Part shown: positions 25,222-34,345 of the stretch, in pieces
How the letters are laid out: each line of letters opens with the position of its first letter
Numbering within the stretch: the stretch's first letter is position 1
Assembly: GCA_902793465.1 (NCBI GenBank)
Contig: CADBDT010000011.1
Coordinates: 62,001-126,000, forward strand
Origin: an uncultured Coriobacteriaceae bacterium
GTDB lineage: Bacteria; Actinomycetota; Coriobacteriia; Coriobacteriales; Atopobiaceae
Length of the DNA stretch: 64,000 bases
Direction: 5' to 3'
Notes under the pieces: model-generated
Told to the model about the DNA's origin: nothing
The model's input: the letters and a program-made list of their open reading frames with translations, nothing else
Databases searched by the model: none
Position numbers and translations under genes: made by a program

Positions 25222-25656
25222 CTACAGTTCTTCTTCCTCGTCATCGTCGTCAAAGGCAAGGTCGACCTTCACAGCGCCGTTGCGCGCCTCGTCCAGCACG
25301 TAGTCCACGAAGGCATCTCCCTCAATGCCATCCTCTATGCCCATGAGGGCGGCGATAGCCATGGGCAGGCTTAGGCCGCCGAAGGCTACCGTGTTGGCCA
25401 AAAGACCATGCTGGGTAAGCGTGTTGAGGGTGTTGGTAAGCGGGGATCCTCCCATGATGTCGCCAAGAAGAACGACCGAGTCGTCCGCTCCAATTGGCGC
25501 GATTACGCCTTCCAGCGCGCTTACGAACTCGTCGGCCGAGACACCGTCCTCCATCGAGTAACTGAGCACGTTGTCGCGGTCGCCAAGCAGCATGCGTATA
25601 ACGCTGTGCACGCCAGGCGCCATGGTCCCGTGGCTTACCAAGAGCAAATACTTCAT
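25222..25656 (-). CDS. PTS mannose-family IIA component
   Basis: The protein has 144 aa from the ATG at 25656, where AGGAGAT lies 7 nt upstream; the frame extends to 25752 without a better RBS. The phosphorylation-site His is in LLVSHGTMAPG (about residue 9). GDIMGGSPLTN is a second conserved block near residue 68. The tail is acidic (DDDDEEEEL). It is the first gene of a four-component mannose-type PTS, divergent from an AraC regulator. Confidence 0.93.
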   Translation of the reverse strand: MKYLLLVSHGTMAPGVHSVIRMLLGDRDNVLSYSMEDGVSADEFVSALEGVIAPIGADDSVVLLGDIMGGSPLTNTLNTLTQHGLLANTVAFGGLSLPMAIAALMGIEDGIEGDAFVDYVLDEARNGAVKVDLAFDDDDEEEEL

Positions 25657-25768
25657 AGGCATATCTCCTTCCATCCCCGCACATCTGCGAGAGAATCGAT
25701 AACGCGGCCACGTCCAGCCAGAGACGTTTTTTGCCGCACTGTTTGACTTCATGGTTAATTATGGGAAA

Positions 25769-25791
25769 TTGGTGAACCCAAAGAATACCAA
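25769..25791. promoter_or_regulatory. Possible operator dyad between PTS operon and AraC gene
   Basis: TTGGT-N13-ACCAA lies in the 183-bp divergent region. The location suits an AraC-type binding site, but the match is short and there is no second copy. Confidence 0.25.
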
Positions 25792-25839
25792 CGCTGTTAC
25801 CATTTTTTGCGTATTTGAGTCAACTTACGAGGAGGGGTT

Positions 25840-26667
25840 ATGACACAAGAAGAATCGGAATCGTACACGCTGCTTACCACGCAGGAGATTATGGATGCAA
25901 TCTCTTATGTAAACGAGGGTGGCGCCGAGGACGATCTGGCGCGTATAGTTACCTACTCCAAGCGTATGTACTTTATTGCGGTAAACACGCACATTAGCTC
26001 GCGGGAGATTGCCGAGCAGTACGAGGGATTCTCGTCGTTTATATCCATGGGAGACGTGGACGGGCTGCTTAAGTTCATACGAACAAACATGCCCCTTATG
26101 GAGCTTCGCACCTCCGACGACCCGCTTTTGCAAGGGAGGACCGCCATCGCGTTTTTGGCGAGCACCTGCGCGCAGGCGGCGCGAAACGGTGGGTTAACCG
26201 TAGCCCGCAGCTACGCCATTACGCAGGACTACATAAAGCTTGCCAACGAGTCCATAAACGAGGAGCTCGTTCACTACCTTATGCTTCCCATGATGCTCGA
26301 GCTTACCAAGGCGGTGTCCAACGAGGCGCGCGCGTATACGCACCCGCTCTCTCACCACGCCATGACCTACGTGCGCAGCCACCTGAGCGAACCCCTGGAC
26401 GGCGACTCGGTGGCAGAGGCTTGCGGAGTAAGCCGAAAGACGCTGTGCACGCGGTTTAAGCAGGAGACAGGGGAGACCTTTGCGTCATACGTACGACGGC
26501 TTCGCGTGGAGCGTGCGCGCCGTCTGCTAGACACCACCGACTACGAGATATCCCAGATCGCGTACCAAACGGGTTTTTCGTCGCAGAGTCACTTCCAAAA
26601 CGTCTTTAAGCACATGACGGGGGAGACCCCTCGCGAATGGCGTACGCGAGAGATCAACGAGATCTAA
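25840..26667 (+). CDS. AraC-family transcriptional regulator
   Basis: The protein has 275 aa. The N-terminal 165 residues have no recognised sugar-binding cupin motif and are mostly helical. The C-terminal 100 residues are a double helix-turn-helix AraC domain. It contains VAEACGVSRKTLCTRFKQ and, in the second HTH, ISQIAYQTGFSSQSHFQNVF, the family signature. RBS GAGGAGGGG precedes the ATG. It is divergently transcribed from the mannose-type PTS operon and is its likely activator. A bidirectional terminator follows. Confidence 0.9.
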   Translation: MTQEESESYTLLTTQEIMDAISYVNEGGAEDDLARIVTYSKRMYFIAVNTHISSREIAEQYEGFSSFISMGDVDGLLKFIRTNMPLMELRTSDDPLLQGRTAIAFLASTCAQAARNGGLTVARSYAITQDYIKLANESINEELVHYLMLPMMLELTKAVSNEARAYTHPLSHHAMTYVRSHLSEPLDGDSVAEACGVSRKTLCTRFKQETGETFASYVRRLRVERARRLLDTTDYEISQIAYQTGFSSQSHFQNVFKHMTGETPREWRTREINEI

Positions 26668-26678
26668 CCCCTAGACCG

Positions 26679-26718
26679 AAAAAGCTGACAGAAGAACTGA
26701 GCACTTGTCAGCTTTTTT
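26679..26718. terminator. Bidirectional terminator, AGCTGACAG family
   Basis: AAAAAGCTGACAG pairs with CTGTCAGC-type arm ending in six T. It separates the convergent AraC and HAD genes; the TGA of the HAD gene (26708-26710) lies within the right arm. Confidence 0.85.
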
Positions 26719-27505
26719 GCAATGCCTCGAGCTGACGTGCGACTCCAGACTGTTGGTTTGTCCAAGGCAGGATATGCGTGGCCGCTTCCATGACGCTCTT
26801 CTCTGCGTTGGCCATGGCGTAGGAGGTGCCCACCGCCTGAAGCATGTCGATGTCGTTTGGCCCGTCGCCAAACGCCACCGCACGGTCGGGCGTGGTGCCA
26901 TAGCGCTCGCACACTATGCGCACCGCACTGCTTTTGCTGGCGTCGCGTGCCATTACCTCACACAGGATTGTGCTGGAACGCACCACGTTGAGGTTGGGAT
27001 AGCGCTCCGCCAGCGTCTCTTGCGCGACCCTTATTTGATCCGGCTCTCCCATAAGCAGCAACTTGTGAACGCCACGGTCGCCAAAGGTGGACATAAGGTC
27101 CTTGCATGCGGTGGCGGTCGTCTGCACGAGCTTCTGTTCGTTGCGTATTCGTGGGTCGTTTACGTCGTCTGCGACCCAAGTGTGGAATCCGTACGTCCCT
27201 ACCGTCATGGTTGGAAACTCGCTGGACACGTATTCCTTTATGAGCACCGCATCCGCCGTGGGAATGGTAGTGCTAAAGAGCTCCTTGCCCTCGTGATCGA
27301 GCACATATGCCCCCGAGTAGCACGCAAGCGGGCCGTTGAAGCCCAGCTGCTCCTGTATGGGGTAGAGTCCCTCGGGTGATCGTGCGGACACCAGGCAAAA
27401 CATCATGTGCTCGCAAGCCGTACGAATGGCATCCGCGCTCTGTGGAATGGGGTGGTGATCGTCTCCCACCAGCGTTCCGTCCACGTCGCTAAATACTACG
27501 TCCAT
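26708..27505 (-). CDS. HAD-superfamily Cof-type phosphatase
   Basis: The protein has 265 aa. Motif I is FSDVDGTLVGDD with the nucleophile Asp. A large cap insertion is in the C2 position (about 80-185). Motif IV is FGDGPNDIDML. This is the Cof subfamily of cytoplasmic sugar-phosphate or nucleotide phosphatases. Proximity to a sugar PTS regulator makes a sugar-phosphate substrate plausible, but that is inference. Its end is embedded in the shared terminator. Confidence 0.9.
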   Translation of the reverse strand: MDVVFSDVDGTLVGDDHHPIPQSADAIRTACEHMMFCLVSARSPEGLYPIQEQLGFNGPLACYSGAYVLDHEGKELFSTTIPTADAVLIKEYVSSEFPTMTVGTYGFHTWVADDVNDPRIRNEQKLVQTTATACKDLMSTFGDRGVHKLLLMGEPDQIRVAQETLAERYPNLNVVRSSTILCEVMARDASKSSAVRIVCERYGTTPDRAVAFGDGPNDIDMLQAVGTSYAMANAEKSVMEAATHILPWTNQQSGVARQLEALQKS

Positions 27506-27601
27506 GATAAGCTCCTACCAGTTTGGCGTCTCTTTTCATGGTACGAGCACGCATTTGGCGGCTATACCATCCGTGTTACGGATTTGCTGGGTTTTTGTAA
27601 C

Positions 27602-27681
27602 AAAAGCTGACAGCGGGACTGACCTCCTGTCACATCGCGCGCGATTGATGTGACAGGAGGTCAGTCCCGCTGTCAGCTTTT
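27602..27681 (-). terminator. Very long perfect hairpin terminator after purA
   Basis: The two 35-nt arms (27602-27636 and 27647-27681) are perfectly complementary around a 10-nt loop. The outer part is AAAAGCTGACAG, as in other terminators of this window, giving T runs on both strands. It lies 12 nt beyond the purA stop. Confidence 0.88.
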
Positions 27682-27693
27682 TCCCTTGTTGGC

Positions 27694-28974
27694 TTAGTGC
27701 CAGTAGCGGTCGATGGTCTGCTCGCGGTCGGGACCAACGGTAATAATGCTCACGCGTACGCCGGCCAGCTGCTCCAGGAAGTCGATGTAGTCCTTTGCCT
27801 CGCGCGGAAGCTGATAGAAGTTGCGCACGTCGCTTATGTCGCACTTCCAGCCGGGGAGCGTCTCGTATACGGGCTTTGCATGGTAGAACACGCTCTGGTG
27901 CTCGGGCACGGTCGTGTAGCGCACGCCTTCGCACTCGTAGGCCACGCATACCTTTATCTCGTCCAGGCAACCAAGCACGTCGAGCTTGGTAATTGCCAGG
28001 TCCGTAAGGCCGTTCACGCGGGCCGCGTAGTTTACCACCACGGAATCGTACCAGCCACAGCGACGCTTGCGTCCCGTGGTAACGCCGTACTCGTGGCCAA
28101 CCTCGCCGAGCTTGTCGCCAATCTCGTCGAAGAGCTCGGTGGGGAAGGGGCCGCTGCCAACGCGCGTAAGGTACGCCTTGGCAATACCCAGTACGCGCTT
28201 TATGTGCACGGGACCTACGCCACTGCCGGTAACGGCGCCGCCTGCCGTGCAGTTGGAGCTGGTTACGAACGGGTATGTACCATGATCGATGTCGAGCATG
28301 GTGGCCTGCGCGCCCTCGAAGAGCACCGAGCGTCCCGCCTCCAGCTGGGAGTTGAGGAACATCGAGCTTTCCACGATGTAGGGACGAATGCGGGCAGCCA
28401 TGGGCAAATACGTCTCGCAGATCTGTTCCACGGTATAGGTGGGCAGCTCGTAGACCTTCTCCAGAATGGGGTTGGTGTACGCGAGCGCCGCTTCCAGCTT
28501 TTGGCGGAAAATCTTCTCGTCCAGCATGTCCTGTATGCGCAGGCCCGTGCGGTTCATCTTGTCCATATAGGTGGGGCCTACTCCGCGCTTGGTGGTGCCA
28601 ATAAGGTTCTTGCCAAGCTTCTTCTCGTGCGCGCCGTCCAGGTCCTTGTGGTAGGGCATAACTATGTGAGCGTTGCCCGATATCTTAAGGTCGTCGCTGC
28701 TTATGCCCTGCTCGGTAAGCATATCGATCTCTTCCAGCAGGATGGTTGGGTCCACAATGCAGCCGTTGCCAATAATGGGCACCGTCCCCTCGTACATAAC
28801 GCCACTGGGAACCTGATGCAGCGCCAGGCGCTTCCCGTTTGCAATTACGGTGTGGCCGGCATTCGCTCCGCCAGCATAACGGCACACAACGTCGTAGTCG
28901 CCAGAGATAAGGTCGGTTACCTTGCCTTTTCCCTCGTCGCCCCACTGCGTGCCAACAAGTACGTCCGCTGCCAT
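27694..28974 (-). CDS. purA: Adenylosuccinate synthetase
   Basis: The protein has 426 aa from the ATG at 28974, with AAGGA upstream; an open extension to 29028 lacks support. The N-terminal signature is VLVGTQWGDEGKGKV, with the catalytic Asp and GTP-binding glycines. The C-terminal IMP/GTP block includes TVGPDREQTI. The enzyme joins IMP and aspartate with GTP in the first step to AMP. It follows dnaB by 93 nt in the same direction. Confidence 0.97.
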   Translation of the reverse strand: MAADVLVGTQWGDEGKGKVTDLISGDYDVVCRYAGGANAGHTVIANGKRLALHQVPSGVMYEGTVPIIGNGCIVDPTILLEEIDMLTEQGISSDDLKISGNAHIVMPYHKDLDGAHEKKLGKNLIGTTKRGVGPTYMDKMNRTGLRIQDMLDEKIFRQKLEAALAYTNPILEKVYELPTYTVEQICETYLPMAARIRPYIVESSMFLNSQLEAGRSVLFEGAQATMLDIDHGTYPFVTSSNCTAGGAVTGSGVGPVHIKRVLGIAKAYLTRVGSGPFPTELFDEIGDKLGEVGHEYGVTTGRKRRCGWYDSVVVNYAARVNGLTDLAITKLDVLGCLDEIKVCVAYECEGVRYTTVPEHQSVFYHAKPVYETLPGWKCDISDVRNFYQLPREAKDYIDFLEQLAGVRVSIITVGPDREQTIDRYWH

Positions 28975-29067
28975 TAGAAGGTCCTTTCGTCGGTCGTCGC
29001 ATACCGGTTGAGTATACCAGACAACCAATGGTCAGCAGGCACTGTACAGCACACCGCAACGCGCGGC

Positions 29068-30459
29068 TTACATCTCGTGGTATGGGTCTATTTCGTAGAA
29101 CTTAATCGTCTCGCCCTCAAAGCGCATGGGCACCGTGGCAAGTGGGCCGGAGCGGTTCTTGGCAATTATGAAGTCGGTTATACCCTGGTCCGGGCGGTCG
29201 CTGCGCTCGGCCTCCTCGGGCGTCGCCGAACGGTCCAGCAGTATTACGATGTCGGCGTCCTGCTCGATCGAGCCCGATTCGCGCAGGTCGCTAAGCTGTG
29301 GGCGCTTTCCGGTGCGCCCCTCCACCTCGCGGTTGAGCTGACTCAGTGCCATTACGGGAACGTCCAGGTCCTTGGCCATAATCTTTATGCCACGGCTCAT
29401 CTCGCCCACCTGGGTGGCGCGGTTGTCGTTGCGGTTGCCACCAGACGGTGCGGACAGCAGCTGCAGGTAGTCGATAATAACTATGCCCTTGTCCCTGCCA
29501 TGCAGCATGCGGCGCGCCTTGGCACGGATCTCCGTTACGGTGGTGCCGGGTGTGTCGTCTATTAGGATGTCCAGCTTGCGCAGCTCCTCGGTTGCCTCCA
29601 GGATCTGTGGCCACTGGTTTGGCTTTATGTTTGCGGAGCGAATGTCCGTGAGCTTGAGCAACGACCGGGCAGCCAGGAGGCGCTGCGCGATTTCCACCTT
29701 GCTCATCTCCAACGAGAAGAGTGCCACAGTAACGCCCTGCTCCGCCGCGTTGACGGCCATGTTAAGGCAGAACGAGGTCTTGCCGACGCCAGGACGCGCG
29801 CCCACGACGACCATCTGACCACCACGAAGGCCCAAGAGGCGAGAGTCCAAGCCCGAGAAGCCCGTTTCCACGCCTATGACGTCGGTCTGGTTCTCGGCCT
29901 GCTCGCCCAGGTCGTTGTACAGCTGCTCCATGATCTCTGCCAAGTTGGAGTAGCTCGACCTCACACCTCGGTCGGTTACGGAAAGAAGCATGCGCTCGGC
30001 CTGGTCCACCACGTCCTTGGTGTCTTCCGGCGCGTCGAAGGCGAGGGCGGATATTTGAGCCGAGGCCGCGATCATCTGGCGCAACGTTGCATCGCGACGG
30101 AGCATCTCGGCGTGGTGCCTCCAGCTTGCGAGCGCAAACGGCGCGTTTACCAAGTCCAGGAGATACGGCATGCCGCCCACTCGCTCCAGGTTCCCCTCGC
30201 TCTTTAGCGCATCGGCCAGCGAGACCGGGTCCACAGGCTGGTTCTCGTCAAACAGACGCCGCATGGCAAGGAAGATGGTCCTGTTGGAAGGGATGTAGAA
30301 GTCGGACTCATCCACTTCTAGCAGGCATTCCTGAAATGCTTCGCCAGACAGCAGCATTGCGCTAAGAACGGATTGCTCCGCCTGCGGATCCTGCGGCATC
30401 TGCCCGGGATGGTTGAGCGTCGCGCGCGTTGGGTTTATTTCTATGTTCGTCTCTGGCAT
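29068..30459 (-). CDS. dnaB: Replicative DNA helicase DnaB
   Basis: The protein has 463 aa from the ATG at 30459 (RBS AAGGAG). The N-terminal helical domain (about 20-120) mediates hexamer collar and primase contacts. The RecA-like domain has Walker A GARPGVGKTSFCLN (about 215) and the block VPVMALSQLNREVEGR. It unwinds DNA at the fork. No intein is present. No DnaC/DnaI-type loader is seen near it, but a DciA-like protein is encoded next to gyrB in this window. It sits downstream of the rpsF-ssb-rpsR-rplI operon, a common order. Confidence 0.96.
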   Translation of the reverse strand: MPETNIEINPTRATLNHPGQMPQDPQAEQSVLSAMLLSGEAFQECLLEVDESDFYIPSNRTIFLAMRRLFDENQPVDPVSLADALKSEGNLERVGGMPYLLDLVNAPFALASWRHHAEMLRRDATLRQMIAASAQISALAFDAPEDTKDVVDQAERMLLSVTDRGVRSSYSNLAEIMEQLYNDLGEQAENQTDVIGVETGFSGLDSRLLGLRGGQMVVVGARPGVGKTSFCLNMAVNAAEQGVTVALFSLEMSKVEIAQRLLAARSLLKLTDIRSANIKPNQWPQILEATEELRKLDILIDDTPGTTVTEIRAKARRMLHGRDKGIVIIDYLQLLSAPSGGNRNDNRATQVGEMSRGIKIMAKDLDVPVMALSQLNREVEGRTGKRPQLSDLRESGSIEQDADIVILLDRSATPEEAERSDRPDQGITDFIIAKNRSGPLATVPMRFEGETIKFYEIDPYHEM

Positions 30460-30530
30460 GACGACTCCTTCGTTTCTATCTTGAAACCCCATCGTAGCAG
30501 AAAGCCCAAGTTCGACGGACCCATATGCAA

Positions 30531-30570
30531 CAACCCCCTGCCAACGCGAGCATGGCGCGACAGGGGGTTG
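30531..30570 (-). terminator. Terminator after rplI
   Basis: Stem CAACCCCCTG with CAGGGGGTTG lies 21 nt beyond the rplI stop. On the minus strand TTGTTGC follows. Confidence 0.7.
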
Positions 30571-30591
30571 CAAACTTTGCTTGTGGGGAGC

Positions 30592-31131
30592 TTACTCCTC
30601 GGTAGCCTCCTCGGCTGCCTCGGCTTCGGGAGCCTCGGTGGCCTCTGCCTCCTCGACTTCCTCGGCCTCCTGTGCAGGAGCCTCCTCGTCTACGCCAACA
30701 AGAACGGCAACAGTCGCGGTAATGTCGCGGTAGATGTTGATCTCCACCTCGTGACGGCCGGCCATCTTGATGTTCTGGCTGCGGGCCACGCGCTTGCGGT
30801 CGACCTCAACACCCAGCTGGTCCTTAATGGCGTCGGCGATGTTTGCGCTGGTAACGGAGCCAAAGAGCTGGCCTTCCTCACCAATGTTCGCCTCGACCTT
30901 AATGGACTTGCCCTCAATGGTCTCCTTGAGCGCGTTGGCGTCTGCGATACGCTTCTCCTCGCGCTTCTCGATGTTGTGACGGCGCTCCTCAAGCTGCTTG
31001 AGGTTGCCCTTGGTTGCGGGCAGGGCCATCCTGTTTGGATAGAGATAGTTCTCGGCGAAGCCCTGAGCCACCTCTACTACGTCGCCTTCGCCGCCCTTGC
31101 CGCGAAGCTCGCCCAGAAGGATTACTTTCAT
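30592..31131 (-). CDS. rplI: 50S ribosomal protein L9 with acidic C-terminal tail
   Basis: The protein has 179 aa, against about 150 in most bacteria. The N-terminal 23S-binding domain has KVILLGELRGKGGEGDVVEV and the linking alpha helix with basic repeats follows. The C-terminal domain ends near residue 147. The last 32 residues are an added tail of almost only Glu and Ala. It is the last gene of the rpsF-ssb-rpsR-rplI operon. Confidence 0.96.
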   Translation of the reverse strand: MKVILLGELRGKGGEGDVVEVAQGFAENYLYPNRMALPATKGNLKQLEERRHNIEKREEKRIADANALKETIEGKSIKVEANIGEEGQLFGSVTSANIADAIKDQLGVEVDRKRVARSQNIKMAGRHEVEINIYRDITATVAVLVGVDEEAPAQEAEEVEEAEATEAPEAEAAEEATEE

Positions 31132-31155
31132 GCGATTCTCCTTTCCTGGGTCGGA

Positions 31156-31428
31156 CTATCCGCGACCACGGCCACCGCGGCTGGAGACCACGGGGATAAC
31201 GTAGGGGATAAGGGCCATCTCGCGAGCGCGCTTAATTGCGTTTGCGATGTCGTGCTGATGCTGCGTGCAGGTGCCAGTCACGCGGCGCGGCTTAATCTTG
31301 CCGCGATCGGTGGTGTACTTGCGAAGGAGCTGCACATCCTTGTAGTCGATGTACTCGGTTCCCTCCTTGCAGAACTGGCAGTACCGGCGACGCGGCTGGC
31401 GCTGATAATCTTGCTTTTGCTGAGCCAT
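31156..31428 (-). CDS. rpsR: 30S ribosomal protein S18
   Basis: The protein has 90 aa. It contains YCQFCKEG, a CxxC pair found in the zinc-type S18 form, and the conserved [17 protein letters not shown]. With S6 it binds the central domain of 16S rRNA. It lies between ssb and rplI. Confidence 0.97.
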   Translation of the reverse strand: MAQQKQDYQRQPRRRYCQFCKEGTEYIDYKDVQLLRKYTTDRGKIKPRRVTGTCTQHQHDIANAIKRAREMALIPYVIPVVSSRGGRGRG

Positions 31429-31488
31429 GTCGATGCCTTTCTTTGAATGGTCTTACCATTCTTTTGGGCGATTGTGCCGCCCTGTCTA

Positions 31489-32055
31489 CTAAAACGGAAT
31501 GTCCTCGTCGTACACGTCCTCCTGTGGGGGAGCGGTAACGGCGGGTTGCTGCGGCTGGGGTGCGGGAGCCTGGGGTGCGGGCTGATTCATAGGCTGACTG
31601 TACTGCTGCTGGGGTGCGGCGGCAGTAAACGACCCTGCCTGTGGCTGCTGTTGAGCCTGCTGCTGGTTGTAGCTCTGCTGCTGAGGTGCGTTGTTGTATC
31701 CGCCTTGCGGGGCATAGCCACCCTGCTGCCTCGGCGAGACAAAGTCCACGTCGTCCACGACGACCTCGATCTTGCTACGACGCTGGCCATCGCGCTCCCA
31801 GCTGCTGTAGCGAAGCTTGCCGTCAACTACGACTTTGGTGCCCTTGCGAAGGGTACGCGAGAGGTAGTCGGCGCGGTTGCCAAACAGCACGCAGTCAACA
31901 AAGTTGGCATAGTCTTCCCACTCGCCCGTCTGGTTGTTACGACGGCGGTCGTTTACGGCCATGCCAAAGTTGAGTATGTTCATCCCGCTTTGCGTCGAGC
32001 GAATCTCCGGATCGCGGGTGAGGTTGCCCGATATGGTTACCCTGTTAATGCTCAC
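31489..32055 (-). CDS. ssb: Single-stranded DNA-binding protein
   Basis: The protein has 188 aa. The OB fold spans about 1-110 and begins with SINRVTISGNLTRDPEIRST. A Gln, Pro, Ala-rich flexible linker (about 112-175) leads to the acidic tip DEDIPF, the docking peptide for repair and replication partners. It sits in the rpsF-ssb-rpsR operon. RBS GGGAGAA precedes the ATG. Confidence 0.97.
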   Translation of the reverse strand: MSINRVTISGNLTRDPEIRSTQSGMNILNFGMAVNDRRRNNQTGEWEDYANFVDCVLFGNRADYLSRTLRKGTKVVVDGKLRYSSWERDGQRRSKIEVVVDDVDFVSPRQQGGYAPQGGYNNAPQQQSYNQQQAQQQPQAGSFTAAAPQQQYSQPMNQPAPQAPAPQPQQPAVTAPPQEDVYDEDIPF

Positions 32056-32118
32056 GTTCTCCCTGCCTTCCTTGCCTTGACGAGCCGCATTTGCAGGTCT
32101 CGTCCTCTCTGCCTACTC

Positions 32119-32412
32119 CTAGTCCTCGTCTACGCGAGCAACGATCATGTGGCGCTTTACCGCGTCGGCAATGCGCAGAACTCGATCGAGCTCCTGTATT
32201 TGGGTGGGGTCTGCATGGAAGTTAACAAGGATGTAGTTACCCTCGCTAAGGTGGTCGATCTCGTAAGCCAGCTTGCGCTTGCCCCAATCGTCCACGTTGT
32301 CGATCGTGCCGCCCTGAGCGGTAATGGCGCCGTCAATACGGGCGGTAACGCCTGCGCGAACTTCCTCGCTTGCGGAAGGATCGACGATGTACAGCAATTC
32401 ATAAGCCTTCAT
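32119..32412 (-). CDS. rpsF: 30S ribosomal protein S6
   Basis: The protein has 97 aa. It starts MKAYELLYIVDPS, with GGAGGTG 6 nt before the ATG; longer frames have no RBS. The block KLAYEIDHLSEGNYILVNF is typical. It pairs with S18 in the ribosome. First gene of the rpsF-ssb-rpsR-rplI operon. Confidence 0.97.
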   Translation of the reverse strand: MKAYELLYIVDPSASEEVRAGVTARIDGAITAQGGTIDNVDDWGKRKLAYEIDHLSEGNYILVNFHADPTQIQELDRVLRIADAVKRHMIVARVDED

Positions 32413-32440
32413 TTGGTTCACCTCCTCTGGGCTAATGGCT

Positions 32441-32464
32441 CCGGGTCGTGAAGGAAGCGCCCGG
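32441..32464 (-). promoter_or_regulatory. Possible S6:S18 leader hairpin upstream of rpsF
   Basis: In the minus-strand leader, CCGGG and CCCGG flank a 14-nt loop, 28 nt before the rpsF start. Leaders of rpsF operons in many bacteria carry an S6:S18-binding hairpin. Position and shape fit, but the full consensus was not verified. Confidence 0.3.
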
Positions 32465-32726
32465 AACAGGAAAGTACAGCCCGCTATGTTAGCACATGAC
32501 TGCCGCATTTTCCTGCAGTTTCCCAACTCCTGTTTGTCTCCATGAGTCTATATGGTTGCATTTGGAAATGCTTGCGACTAGGTTGCAGCAATTGCCCCGT
32601 TTTTGCTGCTTTTCCCGCTAAAACGCCTGCACTGGCTTGCACTTAATTTTTGAAGCGCCATCTCTCCACATTTTGTACACAAATAGCTTTTGCGTACGGC
32701 ACGCAGCCGCAACAAGGGCTTGCTTA

Positions 32727-32817
32727 GGGACAAGGGTACGTCCCGGGGTGCCACCCCCGAGTGTATGCCCGAAGGGCGTACGCGTGGGGGTGGCACCCCG
32801 GGACGTACCCTTGTCCC
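32727..32817. repeat. Long inverted repeat with GGGGTGCCACCCCC arms (family B-like)
   Basis: The 32-nt arms 32727-32758 and 32786-32817 are perfectly complementary around a 27-nt loop that is itself partly palindromic. It lies 34 nt beyond the stop of the DUF4013-like gene, in the 438-bp gap between that gene and rpsF. In the rest of the gap I see only the rpsF leader and a short GCAGCAA/TTGCTGC dyad near 32585-32608. Confidence 0.85.
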
Positions 32818-32850
32818 AGATCGCCCGAAAACGGAGACGCGTCTTAGTAC

Positions 32851-34161
32851 TTAGTACTGCTCGTCATCGTCTTCTTTTACGAAGTCGTTGTTCTTTATGG
32901 AGTCGAGTGCCTGGCTATATATGTTTTCGACGTCGTCGGTTTGCTCGACAACAGCCTTAGGAGCTGTTTCCTCAAGAGCGACCTGATCGGATTCTGGGGT
33001 TGTTGCCTCTGTCGCGGGCTCAGACTCGATAACCTGGGATTCCTCTACAACCACTTTCTGGTCCTCGTTACGATTAAGAGGAATGGTAGCCGGTTGTGCG
33101 GGCTCAACTTCCGGCTCAACATCCGGTGCGACCTGCGGCTCGGGCTCGGGAGCTGGCTGCGGTACCGGTGCGGGCTGTGGTTGAGGGGCAGGCTGCTGCT
33201 CGGGAGCAGGAGTCGGTTGAGGCGTGGGCTGAGACTGGGGCGCTGGTTGCGGCTGCGGTTGGGGTTGGGGCGCTGGTTGCGGCTGGGGCTGTGCCATGGG
33301 TGCCTGCTGAGCGGGCGCCTGATATGCAGCATTGGCCGCCGCAGCCGGCGATGGGTTCGTTTCCGGAAGGGGATCCTCGCTCCTGCCCCACTGCGCAACG
33401 TTAAACTGCCTGAGCCAAAGTCCGACTGCATTGAACACAACCATGCGAAGAATTATGTACATGATGGACAAAACGAAGCCAAAGACCACGGCAATTAGCA
33501 GGAAGGGAACAATCATGGGGAGAATAAGGTTGAGCACCTCGCGCTGTGAGGTGTAGTTGCCCTGTCCAAGCCCTATGAACATCGGGATCATCATAAAGAC
33601 AAAGGCAACAATAACAATTCCGATTACCAGGCCTATGATAAGCGACCCAAGGAACTCAATAAGAAAGACGCGCATAAATCCGTTTACGTCTCGCTTTATG
33701 AGCTCGCTCAGGCGATCTACGCGAAAACCAGCCTCGATCTTCTCGTAGATGGCCGTACGGACCTGGGCCAGCATAATTGCAACACCAATTACGGACGTAG
33801 CGAATGCCAGGGCAATGGACACCAAGCTGGCAAGCAACGCTCCAAAGGAGCCGGGAATCATAGAAAAGATTGCCTGCACGATGCTCGTTGCAATGCCAAG
33901 CGCAACGCCCCATCCAAGCTCGACCACAAATCCGCGGCCGCCGCTCGACATGCATTTGCCTATTTCCACGTTCTTTTGCTTTGGTGCGGCATCCACGCCC
34001 CAGGCGGTAAGGCGCGCCCACTCGAGTATGTAGCCTTTGGCACCTATGTATCCGGCAATTGGCACAAACTGCGCCACTGCCATTACCAATATGGGCTTAA
34101 TCCAGCCCTTGTCGCGCGTGAGCATAGCCCACGACCGCGCAAAATACTTCTCGTTTTCCAT
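32851..34161 (-). CDS. DUF4013-like membrane protein with Pro/Gln-rich tail
   Basis: The protein has 436 aa. It begins with YFARSWAMLTRDKGWIKPIL and ends its first block with EWARLTAWGVD, which resembles DUF4013 proteins. Hydrophobic segments occur near residues 25-45, 85-125, 165-200 and 215-245. The remaining part (about 265-436) is cytoplasmic or extracytoplasmic and of low complexity. Its Pro-Gln repeats (about 280-350) are followed by an acidic segment. The function of the family is unknown. It is transcribed alone and ends at a long hairpin. Confidence 0.7.
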   Translation of the reverse strand: MENEKYFARSWAMLTRDKGWIKPILVMAVAQFVPIAGYIGAKGYILEWARLTAWGVDAAPKQKNVEIGKCMSSGGRGFVVELGWGVALGIATSIVQAIFSMIPGSFGALLASLVSIALAFATSVIGVAIMLAQVRTAIYEKIEAGFRVDRLSELIKRDVNGFMRVFLIEFLGSLIIGLVIGIVIVAFVFMMIPMFIGLGQGNYTSQREVLNLILPMIVPFLLIAVVFGFVLSIMYIILRMVVFNAVGLWLRQFNVAQWGRSEDPLPETNPSPAAAANAAYQAPAQQAPMAQPQPQPAPQPQPQPQPAPQSQPTPQPTPAPEQQPAPQPQPAPVPQPAPEPEPQVAPDVEPEVEPAQPATIPLNRNEDQKVVVEESQVIESEPATEATTPESDQVALEETAPKAVVEQTDDVENIYSQALDSIKNNDFVKEDDDEQY

Positions 34162-34307
34162 CGTTTACCTCCATGGTCCATGAAAACGGAGATTACCACT
34201 ATAGTGCAACAACGTTATTTGCGCACGTGACGTAAATCTGTTGAGAAGACCATAGGGCACAACACGCAAGTCCATTGGTTGCTGGGATGAAAGCGACCCA
34301 CTCGACA

Positions 34308-34335
34308 AAAAAAAGACCCCCTTTGTTGGGGATCA
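34308..34335 (-). terminator. Terminator after tRNA-Ser(CGA)
   Basis: On the minus strand, a short stem GACCCCC-type with GGGGGTC is followed by eight T, 11 nt after the tRNA. Confidence 0.75.
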
Positions 34336-34345
34336 GACTTAATCA

